Source of the DNA: Sceloporus undulatus
Taxonomy: Eukaryota > Chordata > Lepidosauria > Squamata > Phrynosomatidae
Direction: 5' to 3'
Assembly (NCBI RefSeq): GCF_019175285.1
Contig: NC_056528.1
Span: 13,650,304-13,714,303 of the forward strand
Length of the DNA stretch: 64,000 nt
The notes beneath the pieces are model-generated. The model saw only the letters and a program-made list of their open reading frames with translations. It ran no database searches and was not told the origin of the DNA. This document shows positions 35,401-47,819 of this stretch, in pieces. The position numbers were made by a program, and so were the translations under genes. Each line of letters begins with the position of its first letter. Within the stretch, counting starts at the first letter, position 1.

Positions 35401-37099
35401 CAGGTTTTGTGGCAGAAGTGACTTTGGGGAGAAATTCCTGGAACAGCGCCTCCCCCCCCTTCAGTGAATTGCTGATGGGTGCATGATGTATTGGCACAGC
35501 TACCACATTCAGACAGTCCCAGTTGTCCTCATCATTTTGTGTTGGCAGTAACAGATATCATTTTGAGGAGGTGTTTTCTTGGATGCAAATTTCCCCCCCC
35601 CCCCCTTTTTCATTAGTCATTCCAACCTGAAGCCTTGATTTATGTAGCATGATGTTGTCTGCAGGCAGCCTCAAATGATGCGCTACATTCTCTGCTATCA
35701 CTTCCTACGGCTTGGCATGGCAATTGCACCCCCATAGGCCTAGACACGGTCCCCCCAAACCTCTTTTACAACCCCATACTATAATATGTAAGGAAACAAC
35801 TCAGAGACTGAAAACTAGCACACTGTACTGTCTTGGTGAATTTAGACTCCAAATAGCGATGCCCCCATTCCTGATGGGATGAAGCCCACTAGTACTGCAA
35901 GGGCACAGAATCACTCTTCTGGCTTTTTCCAAATTTCAGGCGCTGTCATAGCTGCCAAATAGAAACGGATTACAAGGTAAGAACTGCATAATGCTGCCAT
36001 AAGCAACTTGAGCATGCTGCAGTTTGAATTAAAAAGTGACGTCTGTGATCCCCGAGGGGCTGGGCACCCACCCAAACTGGGGATGTTTAGCTGTATCATC
36101 TTGAAGCCCGTCTGTCTCCAGATTAGCTCTGTTTGCTTAAAAGTTGGCAGAGGCAAATGCCACCAAGAGGCAGAGTTTGGGGTGAGATCACTTGGATGGG
36201 AGAAATATGGGGAAGAGAGGGGTGCCTTGTTTTTCTGGCACTTGCGCAACCTGCCGCAGCTGACCTCTAAGAGGATCTGGATTTTGAGAGAGGATCCTGT
36301 TTTCTACGGAGACGGACGTCATCGGGGTGGGAGCAGGTTAAGCCTGGTTAGGTAACAGAAATAAAAGGGCACAGTGGGCTAAAAGGTAATTAAAAAGGGC
36401 TCACAAATGGTCAAAGTATTTACAAAAAACGAGCTGCCCAAGTGCCAGCAATATGACATTCCAGATTGATAAAATCCCTTAATTCACAGCAAGTTTTGGG
36501 AGACGTTCATCATGTGATAACTTGGTTGTGTCAAACTTTGTCCCCGTTGAAAAGGGTGAAGATGGGAGTGGACAAGTTTCTCTCTTGATAATGGCCACTG
36601 TTCGTCATGTGGACTCTTCCTCAAGGCCAGAGATTAAATATTCCCAGGCCATGTAACAGAGTTGCCCTTGCTGCAGATGATTAGGGAAAAATACAATTTC
36701 CTATTCATGCCAAGGACAAACTGCTGACTTAAAGTACCTTAAGGCCTTATAGTCAGACACAGGAATAAACACTGGGATCTGATTTAATCTGTGGTGATTT
36801 TTGAAGGTGGAAGTACTGTACAGTAGTTGAAAATAAAAGCTGGCGGGCAGACTTTTGTGCCAATTACCCATGCTTGTTTGGAGAAGCTGAGCATGGATTT
36901 CAGGTGTCCATCTTGTCTGGTCTGCCCTCAATGGTGGTAGTGTGTTTTTTCCCATTGAGGATATTAGATTTGGCTTACTGACCAGCAAGGACAAGGCAGT
37001 GTAAGAAGGGCTCTAAGCGGAGTGTAAGTCTTTGGAAAGACTTGCCTTCCCCCTTTTATTATTTTATGACGTTTCCTAGGCCAAACTGATGCCTTCATT

Positions 37100-37324
37100 T
37101 TAGGATGTATCCATACTGCAGAAACAAAGCATTTTGATACCAGTTTTTACTTTCATGGCTCCATCCTGTGGAATCCTTGTACTGTAGTTGTAGTTTGGTG
37201 AGGTATTCAGCCTGGTCTGGCAGAGAGCTCTGTTGCTTTGCCAAACTACAAATCCCAGGATTCTCTCCTGGCAGTTAAAGTGGGGTCAAACTGCTTTATT
37301 TCCACAGTCTGGATACACCCTTAG
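37100..37324. mobile_element. Foldback MITE, about 225 bp
   Basis: Left end TAGGATGTATCCATACTGCA pairs with the inverse of ACAGTCTGGATACACCCTTA. The interior AAACTACAAATCCCAGGATT is typical of reptile foldbacks. Confidence 0.65.
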
Positions 37325-38195
37325 AGAGCATATCCAATGGCCATGGTGGCTGAAGATGGATAGAGCAATAGTCCAGCCCATCTGGAGAGTGCCAAGATGG
37401 AAGCCTGTTGCTTGGTGTCAGCCTGGTTGGGGACGTTGGGGGGAAAATATCCTTAAACATGTTTGCTCAGGATGGCTTTTAGCAGAAGCACAGGTGGCTG
37501 GGAAGGCTTTCCCTGTTTTTCATCTATAATTGCACCACTTACTGGCTGAGCACACAAAGCTCTGGAGGTGTAATTAAACTTTAATTTGTCAGGGTTTGTT
37601 TCTGTGGAACTTTTTCTCGGTTGAGTATATGTGCTCTACCTTTCCTTTGTGTAATTTGCTCTCTGTTCTGCAAAAATGGCACGCTTGGCATAACATGGTA
37701 CCTTCTGTAATGCTACCGCTCAGACCTCATTCAGGCTGCTGAGCCCCAATTTGGTTTCAGTATCTACTCCTGCATTCCACCCTAAAAAAGCAGTTATCAG
37801 ATGGGAGTGATCCGCATGGGAGACTTGGGCCTTGGATTTCCTGCTTATACTGAGTCTGTCCTCCCCCTTCAAATACAAAGCTCCTTCTTTGATATAAAAA
37901 GAAAAGGAGGGGAGGAAGAAGAAGGAACAAAACAGTTCCTTTAACACTGATTATTGCAGCATAAGCATTAACGGATTTCAGCTCACTTCTTTACATGCAC
38001 TGATGGGGATATATATTAAAGCCCTAGGTATTTAATCAAACACAACACAAGTTAGCATCTGTATACCTTAACTGGTTCAAACAATGCTTTAGCTTTTCTT
38101 TCTGGTGTATCCCAAGCTGAGTTGAAAGAAAACTGGGGTGCGGGAGAAATAGAAGGAGAGCTATGTGAAAAGGTAATGACCATCCTAGTAAACCC

Positions 38196-38356
38196 CAGTA
38201 TGCAGAGAGATCTTGTAGCACCTTTGAGACTACTGCAAGAAAAAAGTTGGCAGCATGAGCATCTCAGAAAGTAGACTGAAGTCTACAAAAACTCATGCTG
38301 CCAACTTCTTTCTTTCGGTTAGTCTCAAAGGTGTTACATGATCTCTCTACATACTG
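38196..38356. mobile_element. Foldback element, 161 bp
   Basis: CAGTATGCAGAGAGATCTTG at the left is mirrored by TGATCTCTCTACATACTG at the right. Inner arms GTTGGCAGCATGAG and CTCATGCTGCCAAC pair. Confidence 0.75.
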
Positions 38357-39044
38357 ATTCTACAAACGGCTATATCTTTGAATTCTAGTAAGCCGCAGTG
38401 TCCAGGAATTTTGCCAGGGAAAGATGAGGGGGAAGAGCAATATAGCTTCCTTGGCTACAATTGCCCAAACTAGCGATTCCTGGGAATTGTATGTTCAGCT
38501 CCAGAACCACATCTGCTGCCAGTGTTTACTTGTATCACCTGCCCCCTCGGCACCAGAACACAAACTTGTGAAACCACCTCAGCCAAAACCACAACACTGA
38601 CCTTACTACCGAGCGCATAACCCAGCACACTTGACAGGCAGCCGCTCACAAAATCCTTGGACAGCGCTCACTCCGAACTCTGCTACCTGGTGTGACCTTT
38701 ATCTGAAGATGCCAGGGAGCAAACTTGGCACCGTCTCCCTGCAAAAGCATGCGCTGTATCATTGAACTAGTTTCTCTTTCTCTGTAGATCTCACACATAA
38801 TCCAGATATTGCTGAACTACAACTTCCAGAAGCCCTAACCAGCTTAGCCAGTGTTGGGTAAAGCTGGCAGTTGTACTCTAGCAACATCTATGCTTTGCCC
38901 AGTCTTCCAGAATGTCCTTCTCTCCCACCCTCACTGAAGGGAATGGCGGTGAAATGTGGGGTGGCTTCATGTGGATTCCAAATCCTGGTTAATATGTTAA
39001 TTTCTCTGTGGTCTTTTCAACCCTTTTCACCTCATGCCCTAACT

Positions 39045-39180
39045 CAGTGATTCCCAAACTTTGGTCCTCTAGGTATCTTGGACTTTAGCTCCCAGAAGCC
39101 CCATCCAGCTTGGTCAAGAGTAAGAAATTATGGGAGCTGAAGTCCAAATCATCTGGAAGAGAAAAGCTTAGGAACCAATG
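39045..39180. mobile_element. hAT-like foldback MITE, 136 bp
   Basis: CAGTGATTCCCAAACTTTGG at the left against AGCTTAGGAACCAATG at the right, the same length and layout as 15024-15159. Confidence 0.68.
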
Positions 39181-39223
39181 CCTTCTTGCTGTTTTACATT
39201 TTAGCCACTACCAGGGGAGTAGT

Positions 39224-39429
39224 GAGCCAGCGTGGCGCAGTGGTTTAAGTGTTGGACTATGATTCTAGAGGACCAGGATTCGATTCCCTGCTTGGCCATG
39301 GAAACCCACCGGGTGACTTTGGGCAAGTCACACTCTCTTAACCTCAGGGGAAGACCATGGCAAATCTTGCCAAGAAAATGCCTTAGGGTCACCATAAATT
39401 GGGAACAACTTCAAGGAGCACAACAACAA
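39224..39429 (+). repeat. Sauria-type SINE, full length
   Basis: tRNA-like head GAGCCAGCGTGGCGCAGTGG with B-box GGATTCGATTCC, body CACCGGGTGACTTTGGGCAA, and tail AAGGAGCACAACAACAAA. Confidence 0.92.
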
Positions 39430-40040
39430 AGGGAATTCATAGTCCCAGGCCGCTGTGAGGGGCATCAGTGGTTTCCTCTCATTGCTGAAATGAAACTGCC
39501 CATAATATCCTTCATTACAGAACTTGAGGGAGGTACCTTTTCTGGCCCAGTGGTTCTTTTCAATTCCTCTTCAGGGAAGGAAAAAAACCTGAGCTGCTTA
39601 TGTTGCTTGCTTAAATGTACCAGCTGGTTTGGTGGCATAAGTGTTCCTGGGCACATCCTGTTGAAACATCTCTTTGGAACTTTAACTCGGCATCATGGAG
39701 CATCTCAGCTGGGTGGCTCCTTAGTGGTGGCTCCCTTTTGTTTGCAGAGCCCTTCCCACAGGAAGCACACATGACTTCATCGTTATCAGGGCCTGTGAAC
39801 ATTTTTTAAGGTGTGGTTAGGTATGAAAGAGTGTGTGGGACACCTGCCCTGTGTGTGTATGTGCCTTTTGTTGTGGTTTTTCTCTTTGCTGCAGCCTTAC
39901 CAATGATGTGATGGGTGAACAGGCTGATACAAGCCCTGGCCCCATGTGATTTTTCTGCTTTCGCTTAAAACAAAAAAAGGAGGGAAAGAATTCTTGTTTT
40001 TCCTTCCTCCTTTTTATAGATCCCTGTTGATGGTTGTTCA

Positions 40041-40154
40041 TGTTGTGTGCCTTTCAGTCACTTCAGACTTATGGTGACTCTAAGGTGACCCAATCATAAA
40101 GCAAGATTTGTTCAGGGAGGTTTTGCTTTTGCTTCCCTCTGAGGCTGACACTCT
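40041..40154 (-). repeat. Sauria-type SINE, 3' half
   Basis: TGTTGTGTGCCTTTCAGTCA tail and GCAAGATTTGTTCAGGGAGG, ending at GAGGCTGACACTCTG. Confidence 0.7.
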
Positions 40155-40222
40155 GTTATTATGGAAAGGGCTCTTAGGGGAAGTTCACATACCAGTCCAG
40201 GCCACTGAATACTTGCCAGATA

Positions 40223-40452
40223 GGGACAGTGGTGTTGTGGTTTGAGCATTGGACTAGGACTTTGGAAATCAGGGTTCAAACCCCTGCTTAGCCATGGAAA
40301 CCCATTAGGTGACCTTGGACAAGTCCCTTTCTCTCAGCCCCAAAAGAAGGCAAAGGCAAACCCTTTCTGAACAATCCTGCGAAGAAAAGGATAGGATCAT
40401 TTGGGGTCGCTGTAAGTCAGAAGTGACTAGAAGGCACACGGCGACAACAACA
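40223..40452 (+). repeat. Sauria-type SINE, full length
   Basis: Head with B-box GGGTTCAAACCCC, body TTAGCCATGGAAACCCATTA, and tail AGGCACACGGCGACAACAAC. Confidence 0.9.
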
Positions 40453-40559
40453 GGGGGTTTACACTCTGGTTACACCACAACAATAGGGAGTTTACACCTT
40501 AGACTGATAGACCTGGTTCCTCCGTCTCAAGCTAAATCATAGCCATCATTTTCCGTGCC

Positions 40560-40896
40560 GGCAACCGAGCTCTGAAGCCTGGGAGAGGCCTCTGAGGGTT
40601 AATCTCCAGCGAAAGTGACGTGGGGCTTGACGAAAGCAGCCGGTTGAGCAATCTGGAACCGGGTCACATGCTCTTGTCAAGGCGCCAAGGCTTTATCGGA
40701 TGCCTGGCAAGGCAGGGCCTGAGCCCAGAGAGAGCCGGCTTCCCTTTTAAGCAGAAGGGCTGGGGCCCCAGGAGCCAATCAGAGCTGGCCGGAGGACAGC
40801 TCATAGGCGTGTGTCACAGGGCTTGCCGGCATTTCCTACCCACACGAGAGACAGGAATACTTTCATGAGCGGCTGAGCGGACTTCCCCCGGAGACG
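40560..40896 (+). promoter_or_regulatory. SLC25A25: Promoter and 5' UTR of SLC25A25 exon 1b
   Basis: GC-rich sequence directly upstream of exon 1b, with AGTGACGTGG (CRE-like) near 40613, a TTTTAAG TATA-like box near 40745 and GAGCCAATCAG (CCAAT box) near 40770. It looks like an independent promoter. Confidence 0.55.
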
Positions 40897-41055
40897 ATGC
40901 TGTGCCTGTGCCTTTATGTGCCGGCCTTTGGCGAGTCCCAGGCAGAGTTTGAATACTTTGAGTCCAAGGGGCTCCCATCTGAACTCAAGTCCATCTTCCG
41001 CCTGAGCCTTCTGATCCCGTCCCAGGAGTTTTCCACCTACCGCCAGTGGAAACAG
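40897..41055 (+). CDS. SLC25A25: SLC25A25 alternative first coding exon 1b (short isoform)
   Basis: 53 codons from MLCLCLYVPAFGESQAEF through YFESKGLPSELKSIF to STYRQWKQ, ending CAG|GTACCA in phase 0. From memory, human SCaMC-2 short isoform starts MLCLCLYVPVIGEAQTEF and has the same length, so the joined protein is 469 residues as in human. The exon replaces EF-hand 1 with a Cys/Leu-rich leader and an amphipathic stretch. In mammals this is the commonly described isoform. No intact EF-hand loop is in the exon. Confidence 0.93.
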
Positions 41056-44000
41056 GTACCAAGGAAGCTGGGTGTGCTGGGGAAGGAAGGAGTGGTGGTG
41101 AGACAAATAAGTGGAGTCACTCTCGCCTGCGTTTTGTATCATCCTTTTTGCCTTTCCGAGGACTTCCCGCTGATGTATGCCAGCCTTGTTGAACATGGTG
41201 CACTCCAGGCATGTTGGATGATAGCACCCACCATCCCCGGCTAGCATGGCCAGTGGCCATGTTCAGCCATGTTCAACAAGGCTGGGGTACGGGATCTTCT
41301 GTCTGCCTCTTCTTGGTTTTATTTTCACAACAGCCTTCACAAGACCAGGCGAGTGGCTCAAGTTTTATTAGTGAATTTTAATGGCTTTTTTTTGGATTTT
41401 GAACCCGGGTCTCCTTGGCACAGTGCTGGTTCTCTGGTCCGCCAGTGGGCTTCAGTCTTGACTAGCTGTTCTCTTCTGTAATAGCCTTCAGCGTACGGAG
41501 AGTTGGTGGTGGCTTTTTTCTTTCTGTTGTCTGCGTTTCCCTTACACAATAAGGGCTGGGAGACAGATTGTGCCGACATGTAAGTCTGTGGTTCTCGGAA
41601 GACTGCTCAGTGCTCCTGCTTAGTCAGAGGGGTTTCCTGCATTCAGCCCCAGCAAAGTGCTGGTTTTCAGGAGATCGTTAGCTTCCTTGTTTCTAACTAG
41701 TGTTATTTCCAATTGAACCAATTCATGTTGGCCTGCTGTGTGTAGTGAGAAAGAACCACCCTTAAACCCTAGTCAGTTTCATGAATGGCAGAATATACAA
41801 GGAAGGTGGAATTTCCCAACATCCTTTGAAAATTCCCCTGAGGCTGTATATGAAGTCACTGCTCTCCGTCTTCCTGAACCATGGAAATGCCTTTGCCTAT
41901 ATTTGGCAGAGTGAGCCAGCTTGCTGTAGTGTTTTGAGTGTTGAACTAGGACAACAGGAGGCCAGAGTTTGAATCCCTGCTCAGCTATGAAAACCCACGG
42001 GATGAAATTGGGGAAGTCGCACACTCTCATCCACAGAGGAAGGCAAGGGCAAACCCCCTTCTGAGCAAATTCAGTGAAGGAATCCCCATGACAGGGGTTC
42101 TTCAGGGTTGCCATAAGTCAAAGGCACACAACAACAAATGGCTGCTGGAGCTGTATTTATCCAAACAAAAAAGAAGGGCAGGGGACGTGTAGCAGGAAAT
42201 TCGGGGTAAAGAAAAGGAAACGGAGCATATCCAGGAGTTGGATAGCATTAGTGATAGAAGAGCAAATGGACTGTATATGCCTGCTAAGACCTTTAAATAC
42301 CCACCCACCCCCTGGACATTATCCAACATGGACTGAGAGGAAGTGCAGGGAATAATCCTTACAGGTTGTGTAAATGTTAGGCAATCACAGGATTCTTAAA
42401 GCTAGTCAGCAGCCAGACATGGCATCCGAACAGCAATTTGGCATATCTTTGCTTTGAGCGTCTTATACTGGTGCTCTAAGAAGGTGTTAAGCACCTCACA
42501 GGCAACAATGCATGATGGAGGGACTCTTTGTGGGACCCATATTTGACTTGGTAACCCTAAAATCTGCACTGGAGCTCCAACTGTCATTTCCTTGCTGCAG
42601 GAAGATTAATGTTCAGGACATGTGCACATGTAGAAAAGAATTTCAGTGCTGGCCATGATGCGAGTGCTGTAATTTTAGAAGCCATTCTTGTACTGCAGCC
42701 AAGTGAGTTCAGCCAGGGCAGCTAAACTGGCAGATGAAGCTAGGCTTATTGCCCCCCTTTGCCCCATATCTGTGCCAGTCTGCTGTTTGGATGAGAAAGA
42801 CAGTTGGAGGCTTTTCCAAGTCTGGTTTATTCAGACTGTGGACCTTAATATTCCTCCCAAGGGAATACTTTCTGTTGGGAAACCCTGGATCAGCTGGTTT
42901 GCCCTTAATCTGCAGCTGGGCCAGAGGTCTCTTTCTATCTTTAGCTTCACAAGTGTGATCCCTTCTGTCTCTGCTTTTTCACAAGCTGTCATATGACTGT
43001 CTGCAGATTAGACCCACCTTGGATGTATGAAAGGTCACTGCCATCCTCATTAAGGTTAGGTGAGGCAAGATATTAAATTATATGAAGGCCTAAATTTGGC
43101 ACAGGGAGGAAGAAACTCTCTAGATAATGTTTGGTGCAAATCTTTGAGAAGCTGTATTATTGCGTGCAGTGTTCAGTGTCTTTAATACCAAGCGTATTAA
43201 TTTATCTCCCTCAGGATTGTTTTCATTAATGGTCCTGAGAGCAAAGTTAGGTTTTGGCAGATTCTGCAACTCCATGGGCAGCTGTAGGGCATTCTTGCTT
43301 GGTACCCTAGGAGTTTAACCGAGAGATCAGTCCCTCATAGCCTCTTGCTCTATGGAGATCATCAGGTGACACTGCTGGGCTGCAATGAAGAATCAATTGC
43401 TCTTTGCTAGATGGCTTGCAATACTTAATCTCACTGGACAAATGTCCTAACATTAATGCAAAACAAGTGGTAGAGCAGGTGTTGCCCAAGTCACATTATT
43501 GCTGTCTTTAGGTCCCTTTCGGGGTCCTGTTTCCTGCTAAGAGGAATGTGAAAGGGTTTGGTTTCCTTATTTATTAACAGCCTGACCTTGTCGTCCCTTA
43601 ATCTGTTCTGCAAAGATACACTCTGCTCCTAAAAAATCTAGTTTGCCCCAGCATCTTGCACAAGGACATAACTGCAGGGTGACCAAACCAGTTCACGCTG
43701 GTGTTAGAACCGCTGTTATCTCTAAAATGTTCCTCATTATGTTAGCTTGGAGCTTTTGGGCAGAAAATTCTCTTGTCTATCCCTTGCCATTTAAAAACAA
43801 ACCTTCAGATGACTGCTAAAGGGTGGGCATGAGAAATTTGGGCTACCTTTGGAATTTTTCTCCAGGTCTAGTATCATTGGGCCACCGGCATCTCTGTGTG
43901 ACAAGAGGAGTATGTGCTCATCTCCACACATTTTGCTGTATAAGCATACATTATTCTAATCTTTTCCAAGGCTCTGCTTTCTTGCTGATTCAGAGTCAAA

Positions 44001-44628
44001 GTAAATCCTTTCCCTGTTGCCAGGAAAGTAAGTCACTTTCTTTTCTGTTACCTAGGGAGAGATTTTTTTTAATAGAGGAAAAGAGGCCAGCTGTTAGTGA
44101 GTACATTGCTAGCACTCCTTCCCCTTCGCCCTGCGACTTTAATCCTGAATCCCAGAATGAGACAAAGCCTGGCAACACTTTAAAAGATACACCCCATTGC
44201 TGACAGCTAAGACCTTTGTTTGGTAATGATGTAGAAATACAGATTTTTTTCCTGCTGAGTGGTTGCCCATCCCTGTAGACCTCTGCAAGAAACTAATGAT
44301 TTGACTGATGGTTACAGGTTTCTAAAATAATTATGAATCACCCCCAAATTCTTGCTAGTTGAGCAGGATATAAACACCTTAAATATGTGTAAGGACATCT
44401 CTGGCAAGTGATCCCTTAGAATATAAAGAGTGTAAGTTTCTCTGGGCGAGAAATGAGAGATGTCTATGAGAAATGTCTTAGCGAGAATTCATCTAAGACC
44501 TCCTCTTGGTATTTGGTTAGACAGCCTGTCTGACAGCAAGTGTCGTATGTTCTGATTTGTTCCTGAATACAGTTGTACAAAAATAGATGTGAGGCCCACT
44601 AAAGTAATTTTTCTGTCCTTTTCTGCAG
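41056..44628 (+). other. SLC25A25: SLC25A25 intron before shared exon 2
   Basis: One full SINE (41912-42137), a decayed foldback near 41195-41285 built on TTGAACATGG repeats, and otherwise featureless intron. Confidence 0.8.
41912..42137 (+). repeat. Sauria-type SINE, full length
   Basis: Head GTGAGCCAGCTTGCTGTAG with B-box AGTTTGAATCCC, body and tail AAAGGCACACAACAACAAA. Confidence 0.9.
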
Positions 44629-44755
44629 AAAATTGTAAAAGCCGGGGATAAAGACCTGGATGGCCAGCTGGATTTTGAAGAGTTCGTTCACTATCTCCAA
44701 GACCATGAAAAGAAGCTGAGGCTGGTTTTCAAGAGCTTAGACAAGAAGAATGATG
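44629..44755 (+). CDS. SLC25A25: SLC25A25 exon 2 (first shared exon, EF-hand 2)
   Basis: After TTCTGCAG the exon reads [19 protein letters not shown], a canonical EF-hand loop ([12 protein letters not shown]), then [12 protein letters not shown], the first half of the next loop. It ends G|GTGAGA with one base of a split Gly codon. All three first exons join here. Confidence 0.97.
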
Positions 44756-44842
44756 GTGAGAGCAGATGGAGTATTGAAGGAGAACTGCTGCTTTATCTTA
44801 TATATTGAATTTGTAGCTCACTTGCCACATGGTGTCTTACAG

Positions 44843-44930
44843 GCTGCATTGATGCCCAAGAGATTATGCAGTCCCTTCGAGATCTGGGAGTCAAGATCTC
44901 CGAACAGCAAGCGGAAAAAATTCTCAAGAG
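44843..44930 (+). CDS. SLC25A25: SLC25A25 exon 3 (rest of EF-hand 3)
   Basis: Acceptor CTTACAG, then CIDAQEIMQSLRDLGVKISE and QQAEKILK to AG|GTGAGT. The EF-hand 3 loop is D-K-K-N-D-G-C-I-D-A-Q-E. Loop position 7 is Cys (TGC) where I recall Arg in human, consistent with a CpG change. Calcium ligands are kept. Confidence 0.96.
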
Positions 44931-46785
44931 GTGAGTGCAGCAGCTGGTGCCAGTGCTTCCACTTTGGAAAACATAGTGCGAAACATTTACCTTCATCTCG
45001 CTTCTCTCTCTTTTCCTCCTCACTTTTGTTCCGTAAACCTCTCCTGTGAAGCAGCCTTGCCTCTTTTCTCTGTTGCAAACTGTGCTAGGGCATCTGTCAC
45101 AAGTGAGAAGCCACCCCTCATCTTTTCCTGGAACCACAGGGACAATTTGAAGCTAAGCCACAGTTCAGCCAGAATGCCTGAGAGCATGTGACAACAAAAG
45201 CAAACAGAATCCGGCTTCTTGAGATGGCAACCCTTGACTCACTGGAGTGGCTTCTCAGCTTTCTCTCTCTTTGTGTTTGGTTTTTTTTGCAAGGAGTGGT
45301 GTGCAGTGGTAACTTTCCATCCTGTAGAGTCACCTAAGAGAATATTTACCTGTGTGCTGCTTGACTGCAAGACAGGCAAGTGACACGCAGGTGGGTAGCC
45401 TCTTGTTCATTGCCTGCTAGGCAAGAGGTACCATTTCACCAGCTGTCTGTTGTCACTGTCCTTTGGGTTCACAGGGGGTTGTTGTTGTTGCTTTTATTGA
45501 TGATGGTGGTGGTAGAGATCACCTTAAATTAACTGTGCTCCTAAGGCACATACTCTCTGCTTTCATGTTTTTGTGTGACTTAACACACTAAAATGCTTTC
45601 TGCTGTGTGCACAAGGCACTGACTTTTAACAAGCACTTACTTGTCCCTTTCTCCCTCTTTGCATCTTTCTCTCTGCCTGCCTGCCTGTCTGTCTGTCTGT
45701 CAGAATAAGGAAGGGGCACTTCTGGGGTCCTGTCACCTAGTAAGTAATACTGCCACATCCTTGTCTGCCTACTTGTCCCCTGTGCAGCAGTCTTCCTTTG
45801 CCCATGGGGGTAGTGTGTAGCATGTCTTTAGTGGGCCCTGCAGTTGGGGGTAAATGCAGAGGTTGAATTCTGTGTTTGGGAAACCTTTTTTTCAGCTACC
45901 AAAGCCCAGTAAAAATAGGCCACCATAAAAATACTACGAATGCTTCACAACAAATAACATGAAACTCCAGCTAACACAATACATAAAGCAATCATAAAAC
46001 CATCAAGCAGTAAAGTAAAATAAAGGATAGTTGCCCAAAGCATGGGAAAGGAAAATGAGAATGCATGAAAAGAAGGCAAACAAGCAACCTGTAGATGAGT
46101 GTGCCAAATCTCTGGAGCAGCCACCAGAGCGGCCTTGTTGTGCTAGTTTTTCTTTCCTTTTTTCTGGGAACAGTTGGATTTTGATCTGATTCCAAATGCC
46201 AAGGTAGTGCCCACAATTTAGGATCTTCCAGCGTGGGCTCCTAATATACGGAAACCCCTTTGACTACTTATCCCAGTAGCAACTTTGATTTTCCATCCTG
46301 TTTTCCATATTAGATGTTGGAGGTGAAGTCAGAGGACAAATCCTTTGCCTGGCTCTTGACTTGTTCATTAATTAACCCATTACCAAAACCTGTTGACAGA
46401 AATTCCAGCAGAAAATGTTTAACCCTCCCCCTCCTCCCCAAGATTATGGGTTACTTCTGGAAGATTTCACTTGAAGGTGGAAGAGTTGATGTTGAGGAAA
46501 GAGGTGGAAAACTCTTCTTGACCCAAAGGAGCCATATGAATAGATTGCAACCTTTCCTTTATTCACTTCATCCTTCTGGGGTACCTTTTTACTCCCACAG
46601 CTATTTGAAAGAGACCTCTCTGTAATTTTACACTACCTGCTAAGTGAAGTAATTGGGATAATACTTGTTTGCAAAAGTTGCTGTAAAGCTATTTCATATG
46701 TCTGAAATGGACTGGTCTTTAAAAAAAATTGGCAAGCCAGTTCCAACCTCCTCTTAATCTTAATCTTCTTGATTGATTCTTACAG

Positions 46786-46897
46786 CATGGATAAAAATGG
46801 GACTATGACAATAGACTGGAACGAATGGCGTGACTATCACCTATTGCACCCTGTGGAGAACATTCCAGAGATTATCCTGTACTGGAAGCACTCAACG
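46786..46897 (+). CDS. SLC25A25: SLC25A25 exon 4 (EF-hand 4 and linker)
   Basis: Acceptor TTCTTACAG, then [20 protein letters not shown] and [15 protein letters not shown] to ACG|GTAATT. The loop [12 protein letters not shown] is EF-hand 4. The following helix leads to the carrier domain and ends in phase 0. Confidence 0.97.
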
Positions 46898-47660
46898 GTA
46901 ATTTTGTTTGTTTATTGCTCAAGACATTAAGGTCTCTCATGCACAGTGTGTGGGGAACACTTGGCTACTTTTTAAGTAGTGAATGTCTCTCTCCATCTCC
47001 ACTCCTAGTCTTTATCGAGAATTACCTGCTGCCTTAGTCTGGTTGCTTCCTGCTTCTGTTATCCTGATTTAGCCACCTTTCCCCCTCTCTCATAAAACAA
47101 GTACAGTTGTAAGCAGAAGTTGCCAGGGAAGAGAAATGATGTAAACTACTTTGTGGGTTCCCAGTGTGCTTGAGTGACTGGCTCTTGCTAGCTCTCAGCC
47201 TGTCAACTCTGGAAGCAACTTGCCAATGCCTGATGCTGATAAGAGTCCTCTTGGCACTCAGTCCTGCATAATAAGATCAGACCAGCCTGTGAACTCCAGA
47301 AGAACTCTAGATCTTTCTCCCTGTCCTATTCCCCTTGGCTAGTCATTTTGAACGTCAGCAGATTGCAGGGTTGGCAAATGACCAGCTTTCTGAACTGTAA
47401 CAATGCTGATGTAGAGGGCTTGTGCAAAAGGCTCGTTCTTTGTTCTCCCGGGCAAAATTGTATTAGCCGCGACCACTTGCAGAGGAGAACAGAACTGATT
47501 TATGTTCTGTAAACATGGTCCAGCTCTTAGAAAACACTACCCTTGAGTTAATTGCTTCCCTGCACAAACTCTTTATCTCAGAGCATGAAAAATGGTGCCC
47601 TAGAAATCTAATAATAGTTGCTGAGGAAAAGTGTTGATGTTTTGCTTGGTTGCATTGCAG

Positions 47661-47819
47661 ATTTTTGATGTGGGAGAGAATCTGACAGTACCAGATGAGT
47701 TCACAGTGGAAGAGAGGCAGACTGGGATGTGGTGGCGACACCTGGTTGCAGGTGGAGGTGCCGGAGCGGTGTCGAGAACATGTACTGCTCCCTTGGACCG
47801 CCTGAAAGTGCTCATGCAG
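47661..47819 (+). CDS. SLC25A25: SLC25A25 exon 5 (carrier repeat 1, first helix)
   Basis: [14 protein letters not shown] begins the linker, then [20 protein letters not shown] is transmembrane helix 1 and [10 protein letters not shown] holds the first P-x-[DE]-x-x-[KR] carrier signature. Ends CAG|GTAGGA in phase 0. Confidence 0.97.

Larger units (their letters stand above)
32437..40896 (+). other. SLC25A25: SLC25A25 intron between first exons 1c and 1b
   Basis: No exon recognised. Repeats seen are foldbacks at 37100, 38196 and 39045 and SINEs at 39224, 40041 and 40223. Homopolymers lie at 34849 (G) and 35592 (C). The rest shows no structure I can name. Confidence 0.75.

Noticed and set aside
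39224-39300. Possible tRNA gene (A- and B-box-like motifs)
   Set aside because: It is the head of a full Sauria-type SINE that continues into a body and tail, and it is repeated elsewhere in the window.
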